A DNA stretch of 43,349 bases from Paenibacillus popilliae ATCC 14706. Its GTDB lineage: Bacteria > Bacillota > Bacilli > Paenibacillales > Paenibacillaceae. Each line of letters opens with the position of its first letter. Positions within the stretch are counted from its first letter, which is position 1. The position numbers and the translations under genes are program-made. Location of the stretch: contig NZ_BALG01000028.1 of NCBI RefSeq assembly GCF_000315235.1, positions 1-43,349 of the forward strand, written 5' to 3'. Below the pieces are notes generated by a model, which saw only the letters and a list, made by a program, of their open reading frames with translations, did not search any database and was not told the DNA's origin. Positions 35,491-43,044 of the stretch are shown in pieces.

Positions 35491-36690
35491 TCATGTCTTC
35501 TCCCTCTTGCCTAACTCCAACATGGCATCCATCAGTCCATCGATCGTCGAGGAAGCTGCGGTCACGTCAACGTGCAGTCCGGCTTCCCGGACCGTCCGCG
35601 CCGTATTCTCTCCAATGCAGGCGATACTGGCGCCCTGCAGCGCCTGCGCCGGATCGTCCATCCCCATCCGGCGCAGCGCCGCCATCAGGTTGGTCACGGT
35701 CGAGGAACTGGTGAACGTCACGATATGAATCATCTGCTGCTGAAGCAGCCTGATTAGTTCCGGGTCGTCTTCCTCCGGCAGCACCGTCTCGTACAGATCC
35801 ACCTCATCCGCATACAGTCCATGCGCTTCCATCGTCTCCCTTAGCCACGAACGAGACAAGTCTCCGCGCGCGAGCAGCACCCGCTGCCCGGCTGCCGCAT
35901 GAGAACGCAGCGCTTCCCAGATGCCCTCCTGGCTGAACTGGGACGCCGCAATATCCGGTTGGATTCCATATTCCCGCAGCGCCTCCGTCGTCTTCGGCCC
36001 TACCGAGACGATGCGCACATGAGCCCACTGGCGGATATCGGCTCCATGCTTCCGCAGGTGGCGGAACCAGAAGCGGATGCCGTTGACGCTCGTCAGCACG
36101 AGCCAATCATACGCATCCGGCCGGGCGAGCGCTTGGCACAGTGCTTCACGGGAGGCCGGCGATTCCGGCATTCTAAGCTCGATAACCGGATACTCATACG
36201 GTTCCCCGCCGGCATCCTCAATCCGGCGCGTCAACTCGCTCGCTTGGTCCCGGGCTCGCGTCACTAGCACGCGCCGACCGAACAGCGGGCGGCTCTCCGC
36301 CCATTGCAGACGCTCTCGGCATACGCCGGGGACGATCTCATAGCGGATGCCATGCTCAGCCAGGGAGGTCGCCTCCTCGCCGACGCATCCGAATACGCAT
36401 GGATCCCCACCCTTCAGACGGGTCACCGCATGCCCCTCCAAGGCCAACTCGACGAGCAGCCGGTTAATATCTTCCTGCTTCATCGCATGGCGATCCGGCA
36501 GTTTCCCTACATAAATTTTGCGGGAGCCGCGCTTGGCGTACTGCATCAGACGCGGACCTGCCGAGCGATCATAGACGACGACATCCGCTTCCTGCAGACA
36601 GCGCAGACCTTTTACCGTAATCAATCCGGCATCTCCGGGTCCGGCGCCGACCAAATAGACGACCCCCTTCGAGAGGGGGGGATGCTCCAT
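35491..36690 (-). CDS. hemD: Uroporphyrinogen-III synthase fused to a truncated SUMT (CobA) domain
   Basis: The C-terminal 265 residues (from about 137, RRVLVTRARD) form a full HemD domain, which closes the tetrapyrrole ring to uroporphyrinogen III. Residues 10-123 are the N-terminal half of a uroporphyrinogen-III methyltransferase (SUMT), with LVGAGPGDAGLIT, VGKLPDRHAMKQEDIN and RLKGGDPCVF. After YEIVPGV the frame jumps to the RERLQW linker, so about 100-120 residues of the methyltransferase, including the SIAVPAYAGIP and TLVFLMG regions, are missing in frame. GRGGEEA has also become GCVGEEA. The SUMT half should be inactive; HemD should work. GGGGAG precedes the ATG at 36690. Between hemC and hemB. 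Confidence 0.85.
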   Translation of the reverse strand: MEHPPLSKGVVYLVGAGPGDAGLITVKGLRCLQEADVVVYDRSAGPRLMQYAKRGSRKIYVGKLPDRHAMKQEDINRLLVELALEGHAVTRLKGGDPCVFGCVGEEATSLAEHGIRYEIVPGVCRERLQWAESRPLFGRRVLVTRARDQASELTRRIEDAGGEPYEYPVIELRMPESPASREALCQALARPDAYDWLVLTSVNGIRFWFRHLRKHGADIRQWAHVRIVSVGPKTTEALREYGIQPDIAASQFSQEGIWEALRSHAAAGQRVLLARGDLSRSWLRETMEAHGLYADEVDLYETVLPEEDDPELIRLLQQQMIHIVTFTSSSTVTNLMAALRRMGMDDPAQALQGASIACIGENTARTVREAGLHVDVTAASSTIDGLMDAMLELGKREKT

Positions 36691-36704
36691 CCGATATCTC
36701 CCCT

Positions 36705-37625
36705 TTAAGGCAGCATCCGGTCCGCGCCGCGATCCAATAGCCGCTGAGCTACCGCAACACCGAGCAATTCGGGATGTTCCCCTTCCATCGTTTCTCTCAA
36801 TATCGTTCCATCTTCGGCGGAACCGACCAATCCGGTCAGCCGCACCGTACCTCCGGCCCCGACAAGTACCGCATGCGCGCCGATCGGCACCTGGCAGCCG
36901 CCGTTGAGCCGGCCGAGAAGTGTCCGTTCTGCTTGCACCGTGCGGGCGGTATCCACATCATGATAGTATTCCAGCAGCTTGCGCAAGTCTTCATCTTCCC
37001 TGCGGCATTCAATGCCGAGGGCGCCTTGCCCTACTGCGGGCACGCATTTCTCCACGGACAAATAGAAGGTGATGCGATTCTGCCATCCCATGCGGTGAAG
37101 CCCCGCCGCCGCCAGCACAATGGCATCCAGGCCCTCCGACTCCAGCTTGCGCAGGCGGGTGTCGATATTGCCGCGCAGTGGTTCAATCTTCAAATCAGGC
37201 CGCAGCGCCTGCAACTGACAGGATCGGCGAAGACTGCTCGTGCCGACGATTGCGCCCTGCGGCAGATCGTCCAGCGAGCTTCCCGATTTCAGTATCAAGC
37301 CATCGCGCGGATCCTCCCGCTTCGGAATGGCTCCGACCATCAGCCCTTTCTGAAGCTGCCACGGCATATCCTTCATGCTGTGCACCGCCATATCTATCTC
37401 GCGCTCCGCAAGGGCCTGCTCGATCTCCTTGACGAACAATCCCTTGCCGCCGACCTTCGACAACGCCACGTCCAGGATGCGGTCCCCTTTGGTTACGATT
37501 TTTCGAATCTCGAACCGGTAGGGCAGGTCTTCCCGCGCGCAGAGCGCTTCCAACGCAGAGATGACATGGCCGGTCTGGGTAAGCGCCAAGGCGCTTTGCC
37601 GGGTTCCAACGATAATTGTACGCAT
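36705..37625 (-). CDS. hemC: Hydroxymethylbilane synthase (porphobilinogen deaminase)
   Basis: HemC links four porphobilinogens into hydroxymethylbilane. The 306-residue protein starts [18 protein letters not shown], has VHSMKDMP (81-88), [10 protein letters not shown] (129-138) and the dipyrromethane-cofactor Cys244 in [18 protein letters not shown] lies seven bases before the ATG at 37625; the 71 extra codons in the open frame upstream overlap the hemX end and are not used. It ends 14 bases before hemD. Confidence 0.96.
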   Translation of the reverse strand: MRTIIVGTRQSALALTQTGHVISALEALCAREDLPYRFEIRKIVTKGDRILDVALSKVGGKGLFVKEIEQALAEREIDMAVHSMKDMPWQLQKGLMVGAIPKREDPRDGLILKSGSSLDDLPQGAIVGTSSLRRSCQLQALRPDLKIEPLRGNIDTRLRKLESEGLDAIVLAAAGLHRMGWQNRITFYLSVEKCVPAVGQGALGIECRREDEDLRKLLEYYHDVDTARTVQAERTLLGRLNGGCQVPIGAHAVLVGAGGTVRLTGLVGSAEDGTILRETMEGEHPELLGVAVAQRLLDRGADRMLP

Positions 37626-37678
37626 ATGAATCCTCCTTACTGCCTGATCGCCTGCTTCTCCATGTTCTTCACTCCCAT

Positions 37679-38494
37679 CTAGTGGTGAAATGCCGATAGG
37701 GAATTCAAGCTGAAATTCAACACCATAATCGCATAACATCCTACATTCAACAGAGCGAGTCGAAATCCTGTCAACACAGCACGGGATCGCACCCAAAAAT
37801 AGAAAAAATAAAGAGCAAGGGCAATCAATGTGAACCAAATCTTGAAATCGGTCATTAGCTCAATCCGCTTGCCTAGCAACACCGCACCAATGGCGACCGC
37901 CGCGGAGAGCAGGAAGAACGGAATTCCGACGATGACGCCGAAATAAGACATTCGTTCCATCCGCTCTAGGCTGGGCAAGCGCCGCACCGCTTCTGACCAT
38001 TGCCTTCTCTTGAGACGATGGTGCAAAAAGACGTACATCCCGGAAAAGATCGCACCCACGGTCAAGGACGCGAACCCGCAAGCGGCAAGCGTAATGTGAA
38101 AGACAAGCAAATGGTGCATCATCTCCCACTCCACCATGACGGAAGGAGACGTCGGATCATGCAACATATTGATAATCAGCAGCGCAAACCCGACCAGATT
38201 GACGAAAAATACGACATACTCGATAGAAAAAAAACGGTTGATCGCCAAGGACACCGTTACAAGCAGCCAGGAGAACAAAAACATGAACTCAAAGCTGCTG
38301 ATGAGCGGGGTATCCTGATATCGGATCAGGCACGCGACGAGAAATATCGTCTGCAGCACCCATACAAAAACAAGAAACCCTGTGCCCATCCGCTTCGCTC
38401 TCCGATTCCTCCCCGCGGTATCGGAAAAATAAAACAGAAGGCTTAGGGCATATGTATAAATAATTGCATTGTAAATCCAGCTATTCGTCAACAT
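37679..38494 (-). CDS. hemX: HemX-like membrane protein of the CcsA/CcmC cytochrome assembly family
   Basis: The 271-residue protein has about eight membrane segments and the [18 protein letters not shown] segment typical of the cytochrome c assembly (CcsA/CcmC) superfamily. In B. subtilis HemX lowers the level of HemA by an unresolved route. It sits between hemA and hemC exactly as in that operon. The ATG at 38494 follows GGAGG at a rather long 12 bases. Confidence 0.88.
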   Translation of the reverse strand: MLTNSWIYNAIIYTYALSLLFYFSDTAGRNRRAKRMGTGFLVFVWVLQTIFLVACLIRYQDTPLISSFEFMFLFSWLLVTVSLAINRFFSIEYVVFFVNLVGFALLIINMLHDPTSPSVMVEWEMMHHLLVFHITLAACGFASLTVGAIFSGMYVFLHHRLKRRQWSEAVRRLPSLERMERMSYFGVIVGIPFFLLSAAVAIGAVLLGKRIELMTDFKIWFTLIALALYFFYFWVRSRAVLTGFRLALLNVGCYAIMVLNFSLNSLSAFHH

Positions 38495-38521
38495 AGGAAC
38501 CTGCCGCCTCCTGAACCCCGT

Positions 38522-39910
38522 CTAGCAAGTTACCGCGGCCCATGACAGAACCGGCTTGGTCCGTTCCGGCTCTTCTTCATCGCGCCGGGAGGAAAGAGCG
38601 GCGGATTCCCGCTTCGTTCCCTTATGCGGCTCGGAAGCAGCCATCGTCTCTTCCAGGGCGAATAGCTGGGTAAACATCTGAAGCGCCTCATCCACGTTCT
38701 TCTCTGCTGCAAGCTCCTTGATCTGCAAGATCGGATCATGCATCATCTGGTTCAGCATGCTCTTCGTGAGACGGCGAATCAGCTTCACTTCCCGCTCGGA
38801 CAACTCCGGAAGCTTGTTGAACAGGTTCTCCAGCGTATCCTGATGGATGCGCTCCGCCTTCGTCTGTAGGGCGCGAATGACCGGTGTCACGCCAAGCATC
38901 TTCAGCCATTGGCGGTATTCATCCAGTTCGCTTGCAATCATCTCTTCAATCTTGGCCGCTTCCTTGCGGCGCTGCTCCAGATTGCTCTCTACGATACCTT
39001 CCAGATCGTCGATATCGTACAGGAACACATTCGACACGCTTCCGATCTCGGGATCGAGATCCCGCGGCACGGCGATGTCAATCAAGAAGAGGGGGCGGGA
39101 CTTGCGCCGCTTCATCACCCGCTCCACATCCTGTACGGTCATCATGTACTGCTGGGCTCCGGTTGAGCTGATTACAATATCCGCGGCACGCAGGAAATCC
39201 TCGACATCCTCAAGCGCCCCGGCCTGGCCATGGAACTGCTCGGCCAGTTCCCGGGCGCGTGAGAGCGTCCGGTTCGCGACCATAACTTCAGCCGCGCCGT
39301 TCGAATACAGATGCTTGACAGTCAGCTCGCTCATCTTGCCTGCTCCGAGAATCAATACTTTCTTGTCCTGGAAGGAGCCGAAGATGCGCTTGCCCAGTTC
39401 GACGGCGGCATAGCTGACCGAGACCGCATTGTCATTGATGTTCGTCTCGGCATGAGCCCGCTTGGCCATTGTAATCGCCTGCTTGAACAGCGTATTGAAC
39501 CAGGTTCCGGTCGTTCCTTCCTGCTGTGCGAACAAGAAGGCCGAACGAATCTGCCCCAAGATCTGTGTCTCGCCGATAACCATCGAATCGAGACCCGATG
39601 TGACCCGGAGCAGATGCTCCACCGCTTGATCATTTTCATATATATATAAGTAAGGCGTGAATTGCTGCCTTGGAATTCTGAACCATTGCTCCATGAAGCT
39701 GCGGATGAAATAACCGCACATATGCAGATGATCGACGATAACGTACATTTCAGTGCGGTTGCATGTCGACACCATCACGCATTCCATGACGCTCTTCGTG
39801 TGCCGCAGTTGCCGGATAGCCTCTTGCCAATCCTTCTCCGGCAGCGCGAACTTCTCCCGTATCTCCACAGGCGCCGTACGATAATTCATGCCGACAACCA
39901 CGATGTGCAT
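38522..39910 (-). CDS. hemA: Glutamyl-tRNA reductase
   Basis: HemA reduces glutamyl-tRNA to glutamate-1-semialdehyde, the committed and rate-setting step of haem synthesis. The 462-residue protein has MHIVVVGMNYRTAPVEIREK, the catalytic Cys50 in VSTCNRTEMY, GETQILGQIR, and the NADPH site LGAGKMSELTVKHL (about 193-206). The C-terminal dimerisation helices follow, with a tail of charged residues. A weak AGGTGA lies upstream of the ATG at 39910. It leads hemA-hemX-hemC-hemD-hemB, behind an operator of PerR/Fur type. Confidence 0.96.
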   Translation of the reverse strand: MHIVVVGMNYRTAPVEIREKFALPEKDWQEAIRQLRHTKSVMECVMVSTCNRTEMYVIVDHLHMCGYFIRSFMEQWFRIPRQQFTPYLYIYENDQAVEHLLRVTSGLDSMVIGETQILGQIRSAFLFAQQEGTTGTWFNTLFKQAITMAKRAHAETNINDNAVSVSYAAVELGKRIFGSFQDKKVLILGAGKMSELTVKHLYSNGAAEVMVANRTLSRARELAEQFHGQAGALEDVEDFLRAADIVISSTGAQQYMMTVQDVERVMKRRKSRPLFLIDIAVPRDLDPEIGSVSNVFLYDIDDLEGIVESNLEQRRKEAAKIEEMIASELDEYRQWLKMLGVTPVIRALQTKAERIHQDTLENLFNKLPELSEREVKLIRRLTKSMLNQMMHDPILQIKELAAEKNVDEALQMFTQLFALEETMAASEPHKGTKRESAALSSRRDEEEPERTKPVLSWAAVTC

Positions 39911-39943
39911 TGTTCATTCACCTGCTTTTGATAAATTTTGAGC

Positions 39944-39967
39944 ATTATCAATTGATAATGATTATAA
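39944..39967 (-). promoter_or_regulatory. hemA promoter with overlapping PerR/Fur-type operator
   Basis: Minus strand: TTATAATCATTATCA (39967-39953) is a 7-1-7 inverted repeat with one mismatch from the PerR box (TTATAATnATTATAA) and one from the Fur box (TGATAATnATTATCA). A third heptamer, TGATAAT, follows two bases on, giving the palindrome ATTATCAATTGATAAT (39959-39944). The operator overlaps TATAAT (39966-39961), which has an extended -10 TG. In B. subtilis the hemA operon is repressed by PerR. Confidence 0.75.
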
Positions 39968-40097
39968 CATAATTGACCCTGCCTGTCGGAGTGTAATTTG
40001 AAGATATTATGAAATGCATGTCAAAATAAGTCTGTACTTGCTGTGCGAACCTTATCCTATCATTCCTTGCGAGGGATGTCACGCAAATGATTGATTG

Positions 40098-40637
40098 CTA
40101 TTCAGGTTGGAAGTAACGCTCCAGCGTCTCGTCGAGGCGCTGATCGGCCGCTTGAAGGGCTTCATTCCTCGAGCCAATAATCTTGCCTGACGAATGGAAC
40201 AGACCAGCGTAGCTATCCGACAGTTGAGCCGCGATGGCTGCAGCCTGCTCGAGAACCTTCTGCTCTAGATCGGTCAATAGTCGATCGCCACTAATCTGCA
40301 GGACAGTGATGAATTCTACGAACCGCCTTAGACCGGGAAGCGGGGCCAACCGATCGCCACCTACCGCCCGGACGAGCCGTTCATGCGCATAACCGGCCGA
40401 ATAGGCGACCAGCTTCACTTTGTTCAGCGGAGCGGTCGACTCGTACCGCTTCGCCTCCTGCATCGTTCCTTGCCACAGGCTAATCTGGAACTGGGCAACC
40501 TCATACAGCATCGATAACGGATCGGATCCCGCAGAGGATGGCTTCAACATTCCGTACAGCTGCATGGCAGGCCACAGTACGAGCAAAAACAGTAAAACGG
40601 CCAGGACGGGGCCGCTCCGAAATTGGCGTCTTCTCAT
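40098..40637 (-). CDS. Hypothetical exported or membrane-anchored protein
   Basis: The 179-residue protein starts MRRRQFRSG, then one hydrophobic segment (about 11-30, LAVLLFLLVLWPAMQLYG) that could be a signal anchor. The rest is helical and mostly polar, with no Cys and no motif that I recognise. GGAGA lies five bases before the ATG at 40637. It lies between hemA and speD on the same strand, where B. subtilis has ysxD; whether it is related cannot be told from sequence alone. Confidence 0.7.
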   Translation of the reverse strand: MRRRQFRSGPVLAVLLFLLVLWPAMQLYGMLKPSSAGSDPLSMLYEVAQFQISLWQGTMQEAKRYESTAPLNKVKLVAYSAGYAHERLVRAVGGDRLAPLPGLRRFVEFITVLQISGDRLLTDLEQKVLEQAAAIAAQLSDSYAGLFHSSGKIIGSRNEALQAADQRLDETLERYFQPE

Positions 40638-40686
40638 CAAATTCTCCTATCTATAGTGGTTTACTTTATCGTATGGGGAGGCAGAA

Positions 40687-40728
40687 GAACAAATAACCAT
40701 GGATGCGGACATCCATGGTTATTTGTTC
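40687..40728. repeat. Perfect 19-bp palindrome with four-base loop
   Basis: GAACAAATAACCATGGATG (40687-40705) is followed by CGGA and then its exact reverse complement (40710-40728). It lies upstream of the 179-residue hypothetical gene, about 65 bases past the speD terminator. There is no separate T-run on either side, though the arms end AT-rich. It may be a second terminator, an operator, or a short palindromic repeat. Confidence 0.85.
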
Positions 40729-40793
40729 CCTTCGATAACGGGACAGGCCTGAATCATTTATTTGCTACCATCGTATTCAGATACGTCAAAACA

Positions 40794-40833
40794 AAATAAA
40801 AACCCGTTCCCTGCATCATCGCAGCAAACGGGC
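40794..40833 (-). terminator. Rho-independent terminator after speD
   Basis: Minus strand: CCCGTTTGCTGC (40832-40821) pairs with GCAGGGAACGGG (40814-40803) with two mismatches, then TTTTTATTTTG follows. It starts about 12 bases after the speD stop. Confidence 0.85.
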
Positions 40834-40844
40834 TGAACTCCACT

Positions 40845-41243
40845 TTATACGAGTTGCTGTACATTCATCTCTGGTGTAACGACTTCCATTTCCCCCAGGC
40901 CGCGAATCAGCTTCTTGGCATAGGTACGTTCCGGTTTCAATACAGAGACCAGGTAATCAATGGCTAACTGCGGATCGACGGTCTCGCCGCAAGTGTAACA
41001 ATCAATGGCTGCAAATCCACGTTCAGGATAGGTGTGGATAGAAAGATGACTTTCAGACAACATGACAAGGACGGTTGCCCCTTGTGGTTCAAACTGCTTG
41101 GATTGAACGGACAAGACGGTTGCTCCACATGCCTCAGCGGCTTCAACCAACTGGGTCTGCAAGTATTCCGCATTATTCAGCAAATGAAAGTCGACTCCCC
41201 ATGTGTCAACAGCAACGTGTCTTCCGAAAGTTGAGTATTCCAT
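40845..41243 (-). CDS. speD: S-adenosylmethionine decarboxylase proenzyme
   Basis: SpeD (SpeH type) makes decarboxylated SAM, the aminopropyl donor for spermidine. The 132-residue proenzyme cuts itself between Glu64 and Ser65 in LSESHLSIHTYPE, leaving a pyruvoyl group on the alpha chain; Cys82 (DCYTCG) is the likely proton donor. Size fits the class 1B bacterial enzyme. GGGGG lies about nine bases before the ATG at 41243. It is monocistronic, between two terminators, with a leader of about 140 bases. Confidence 0.93.
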   Translation of the reverse strand: MEYSTFGRHVAVDTWGVDFHLLNNAEYLQTQLVEAAEACGATVLSVQSKQFEPQGATVLVMLSESHLSIHTYPERGFAAIDCYTCGETVDPQLAIDYLVSVLKPERTYAKKLIRGLGEMEVVTPEMNVQQLV

Positions 41244-41418
41244 CTTTCGGTTCCCCCTTCCTAGGAATAAAATGTTGTAAAGATTTCATCCGCTAGGACC
41301 TACGTCATTCACTTCCCGAGGGAAAAATCTCTCGCAACATGCAATGTCCTGAGTGAATCCTGGTTCCTATATTATTTTCAACGAAATTAAAAATAACATC
41401 TTCCACACATAAATGCAA
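41244..41418 (-). promoter_or_regulatory. speD promoter and long leader
   Basis: Minus strand: TTGCAT (41418-41413), a 17-base spacer and TATTTT (41395-41390) form a plausible promoter. The leader of about 140 bases can fold: ATTCACT pairs with AGTGAAT (about 41355 and 41310) around a CCCTCGGG hairpin, and AGGAC with GTCCT. I recognise no known riboswitch class. Control of speD by polyamine or SAM level through this leader is only a guess. Confidence 0.45.
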
Positions 41419-41479
41419 CCCTTTTTTTCGGAAACGTGTCATCCTGCTGTGTGCGGTCGCCTGCCCTTCCTGCGAGCAC

Positions 41480-41515
41480 AAAAGAACCCTGCTCTCCCGG
41501 AAGGAGTGCAGGGTC
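41480..41515 (-). terminator. Rho-independent terminator after the 193-residue hypothetical gene
   Basis: Minus strand: ACCCTGC (41514-41508) pairs with GCAGGGT (41492-41486), the loop holding a further partial pairing, then TCTTTTGTG. It starts 31 bases after the stop. Confidence 0.75.
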
Positions 41516-41545
41516 TTCAGCAGATGATCCCTTGATCGTATGCTT

Positions 41546-42127
41546 CTATGCTTCAAGTATGAACAATTGGTGTGCGAGACGGCTTAATTGCGCGTCAATA
41601 TGTTGGATGAATTCAGTGGAATGCGCCTGATTCCGCTCATCCAACAGCATATTCACCTGCTTCTGCAAGGAATCGATGTGTTGCTCCGCGCTGTTCTTCT
41701 GGAACATCTTCTGCAGGTTGTGCACGGAATCCTTATGCTCGTAAATGATACGCGACTCTTGCTGCTTCCGTTCTTCAATCTTGTGTACTGCACCGTCTTC
41801 ATAATAATAAGTCATCGTAAATCCGGCAAAGATGCGATTGACTACCGCTTCGCCACGGAATGTCGCCACAAGCTTATGCATCACTTGCGTCAATTTCGGA
41901 TGAACTAAGCGGCAAGATGTTACACAGACATACCGATTGCCTTGCTTCTCGAACAAGAAGGTAATCTCATCACCCTGGCCGTCTTCAAGAACCACCTCTT
42001 GATTGCCGTTCTCCAATACTTTTACCCCAACGGAATGCAGGGCAAGTGACTGTAAAAATCGGGTCAACTGAGCTTCCGTCAACTGCAAACTGGCTTTCAC
42101 ATACTCTGTGGCTAACCGCCGAGCCAT
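41546..42127 (-). CDS. Conserved hypothetical cytoplasmic protein with C-terminal coiled coil
   Basis: The 193-residue protein has an N-terminal mixed alpha/beta part (about 1-110, with EVVLEDGQGDEITFLFEKQG and the YVCVTSCRLVHP strand) and a long helical C-terminal half (about 115-190) rich in Gln, Glu and Lys, likely a coiled coil. No signal peptide, membrane segment or catalytic motif is visible. AAGGAGAG precedes the ATG at 42127 and a strong promoter lies upstream. I do not recognise a function; the gene appears monocistronic between engB and speD. Confidence 0.8.
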   Translation of the reverse strand: MARRLATEYVKASLQLTEAQLTRFLQSLALHSVGVKVLENGNQEVVLEDGQGDEITFLFEKQGNRYVCVTSCRLVHPKLTQVMHKLVATFRGEAVVNRIFAGFTMTYYYEDGAVHKIEERKQQESRIIYEHKDSVHNLQKMFQKNSAEQHIDSLQKQVNMLLDERNQAHSTEFIQHIDAQLSRLAHQLFILEA

Positions 42128-42163
42128 AAAAACTCTCCTTAATTGGTTTTTACAACATGAAAA

Positions 42164-42192
42164 ATTATACTCTTATTATACTACAACACCAA
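42164..42192 (-). promoter_or_regulatory. Promoter of the 193-residue hypothetical gene
   Basis: Minus strand: TTGGTG (42192-42187), a 17-base spacer and a perfect TATAAT (42169-42164). It lies about 37 bases ahead of the ATG at 42127. Confidence 0.7.
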
Positions 42193-42205
42193 AATGAATT
42201 CCTGT

Positions 42206-42319
42206 TTACAAGCCGCCAAATACGAGTGGATTTTTTAAAAAATCGCCATCATCCGGAATTGAGCCCATGTTTCTCCCGTGATCCTCACTAAATAACTGTT
42301 CCAGCACGGTCTCCCTCAT
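42206..42319 (-). CDS. Possible 37-residue protein or gene fragment
   Basis: A short frame begins ATG at 42319 (MRETVLEQLFSEDHG) and ends at TAA 42206-42208, with FLKNPLVFGGL at its end. The composition looks protein-like, and the frame stays open nine codons upstream (AIAHKIGER) to a TAG. The ribosome site (CGGTGAGCGC) is weak. It may be a small gene, the tail of a lost gene, or chance. I recognise no family. Confidence 0.3.
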   Translation of the reverse strand: MRETVLEQLFSEDHGRNMGSIPDDGDFLKNPLVFGGL

Positions 42320-42366
42320 GCGCTCACCGATTTTATGGGCGATAGCCTATCCACCGGCGCGCATAA

Positions 42367-42990
42367 TTATTCATCCGGCTGCAAAGCATCTTGCTCCGTC
42401 TCCCCGAACGATTGGTGAGACAGAATCATATCCCACAGCTCCTGCCGGCCCTGTCCGGTCTCGGCCGAGAACAGAACAAGCGGGTTATCCGCATGCAGAT
42501 CGAGTGTCGTCCGGACCTGCTTCAAATGCTTAGGCCAGCGGCTCTTCGGCACTTTATCCGCCTTCGTAGCGACGACGGCGACCGGCACCTCGTAATGGGT
42601 CAGCCACTGATGCATCATGCAGTCGTCCTCGGTAGGCGGATGCCGCAAATCGACGACGAGCAGCACGAGCCGCAGCGCGTCGCGTTCGCGGAAGTAAGCC
42701 TCGATCATTTTGCCCCAAGCGGCGCGTTGCACTTTAGACACTTTGGCATAGCCGTATCCCGGGACATCAACGAAGTACATATTATCATTAATCCGGTAAT
42801 AGTTAAGCTGTTGCGTCTTGCCCGGCTGCGAGCTGGTGCGGGCCAGATTTTTACGCATCATCATCTTATTAATGAGGGACGACTTCCCTACATTGGAACG
42901 GCCGGCAAGACCGATCTCCGGAAGGCCGTCGTCCGGATATTGAGCAGGACCAACCGCGCTAATAATGAATTCGGCATTCGTGATTTTCAT
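42367..42990 (-). CDS. engB: Ribosome biogenesis GTPase EngB (YsxC/YihA)
   Basis: EngB is an essential GTPase of 50S assembly in Bacillus. The 207-residue protein has G1 GRSNVGKSS (30-38), a threonine/serine switch ([10 protein letters not shown]), G3 DVPGYGYA and G4 TKADK, and an SAETGQG G5. AGGGAG precedes the ATG at 42990; the 28 upstream codons in the open frame are not used. In B. subtilis lonA lies just upstream and hemA nearby. Here lon is not seen and an IS30 remnant lies upstream. Confidence 0.94.
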   Translation of the reverse strand: MKITNAEFIISAVGPAQYPDDGLPEIGLAGRSNVGKSSLINKMMMRKNLARTSSQPGKTQQLNYYRINDNMYFVDVPGYGYAKVSKVQRAAWGKMIEAYFRERDALRLVLLVVDLRHPPTEDDCMMHQWLTHYEVPVAVVATKADKVPKSRWPKHLKQVRTTLDLHADNPLVLFSAETGQGRQELWDMILSHQSFGETEQDALQPDE

Positions 42991-43044
42991 ATTCCGTGCT
43001 CCCTTAACGATGTATACATCTGTCTTTATCGTGCCTCTATTGTA

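Noticed and set aside
36705-37838. 377-codon version of hemC
   Set aside because: The extra 71 codons run into hemX antisense to no homology; GGAGG and the family start point to 37625.
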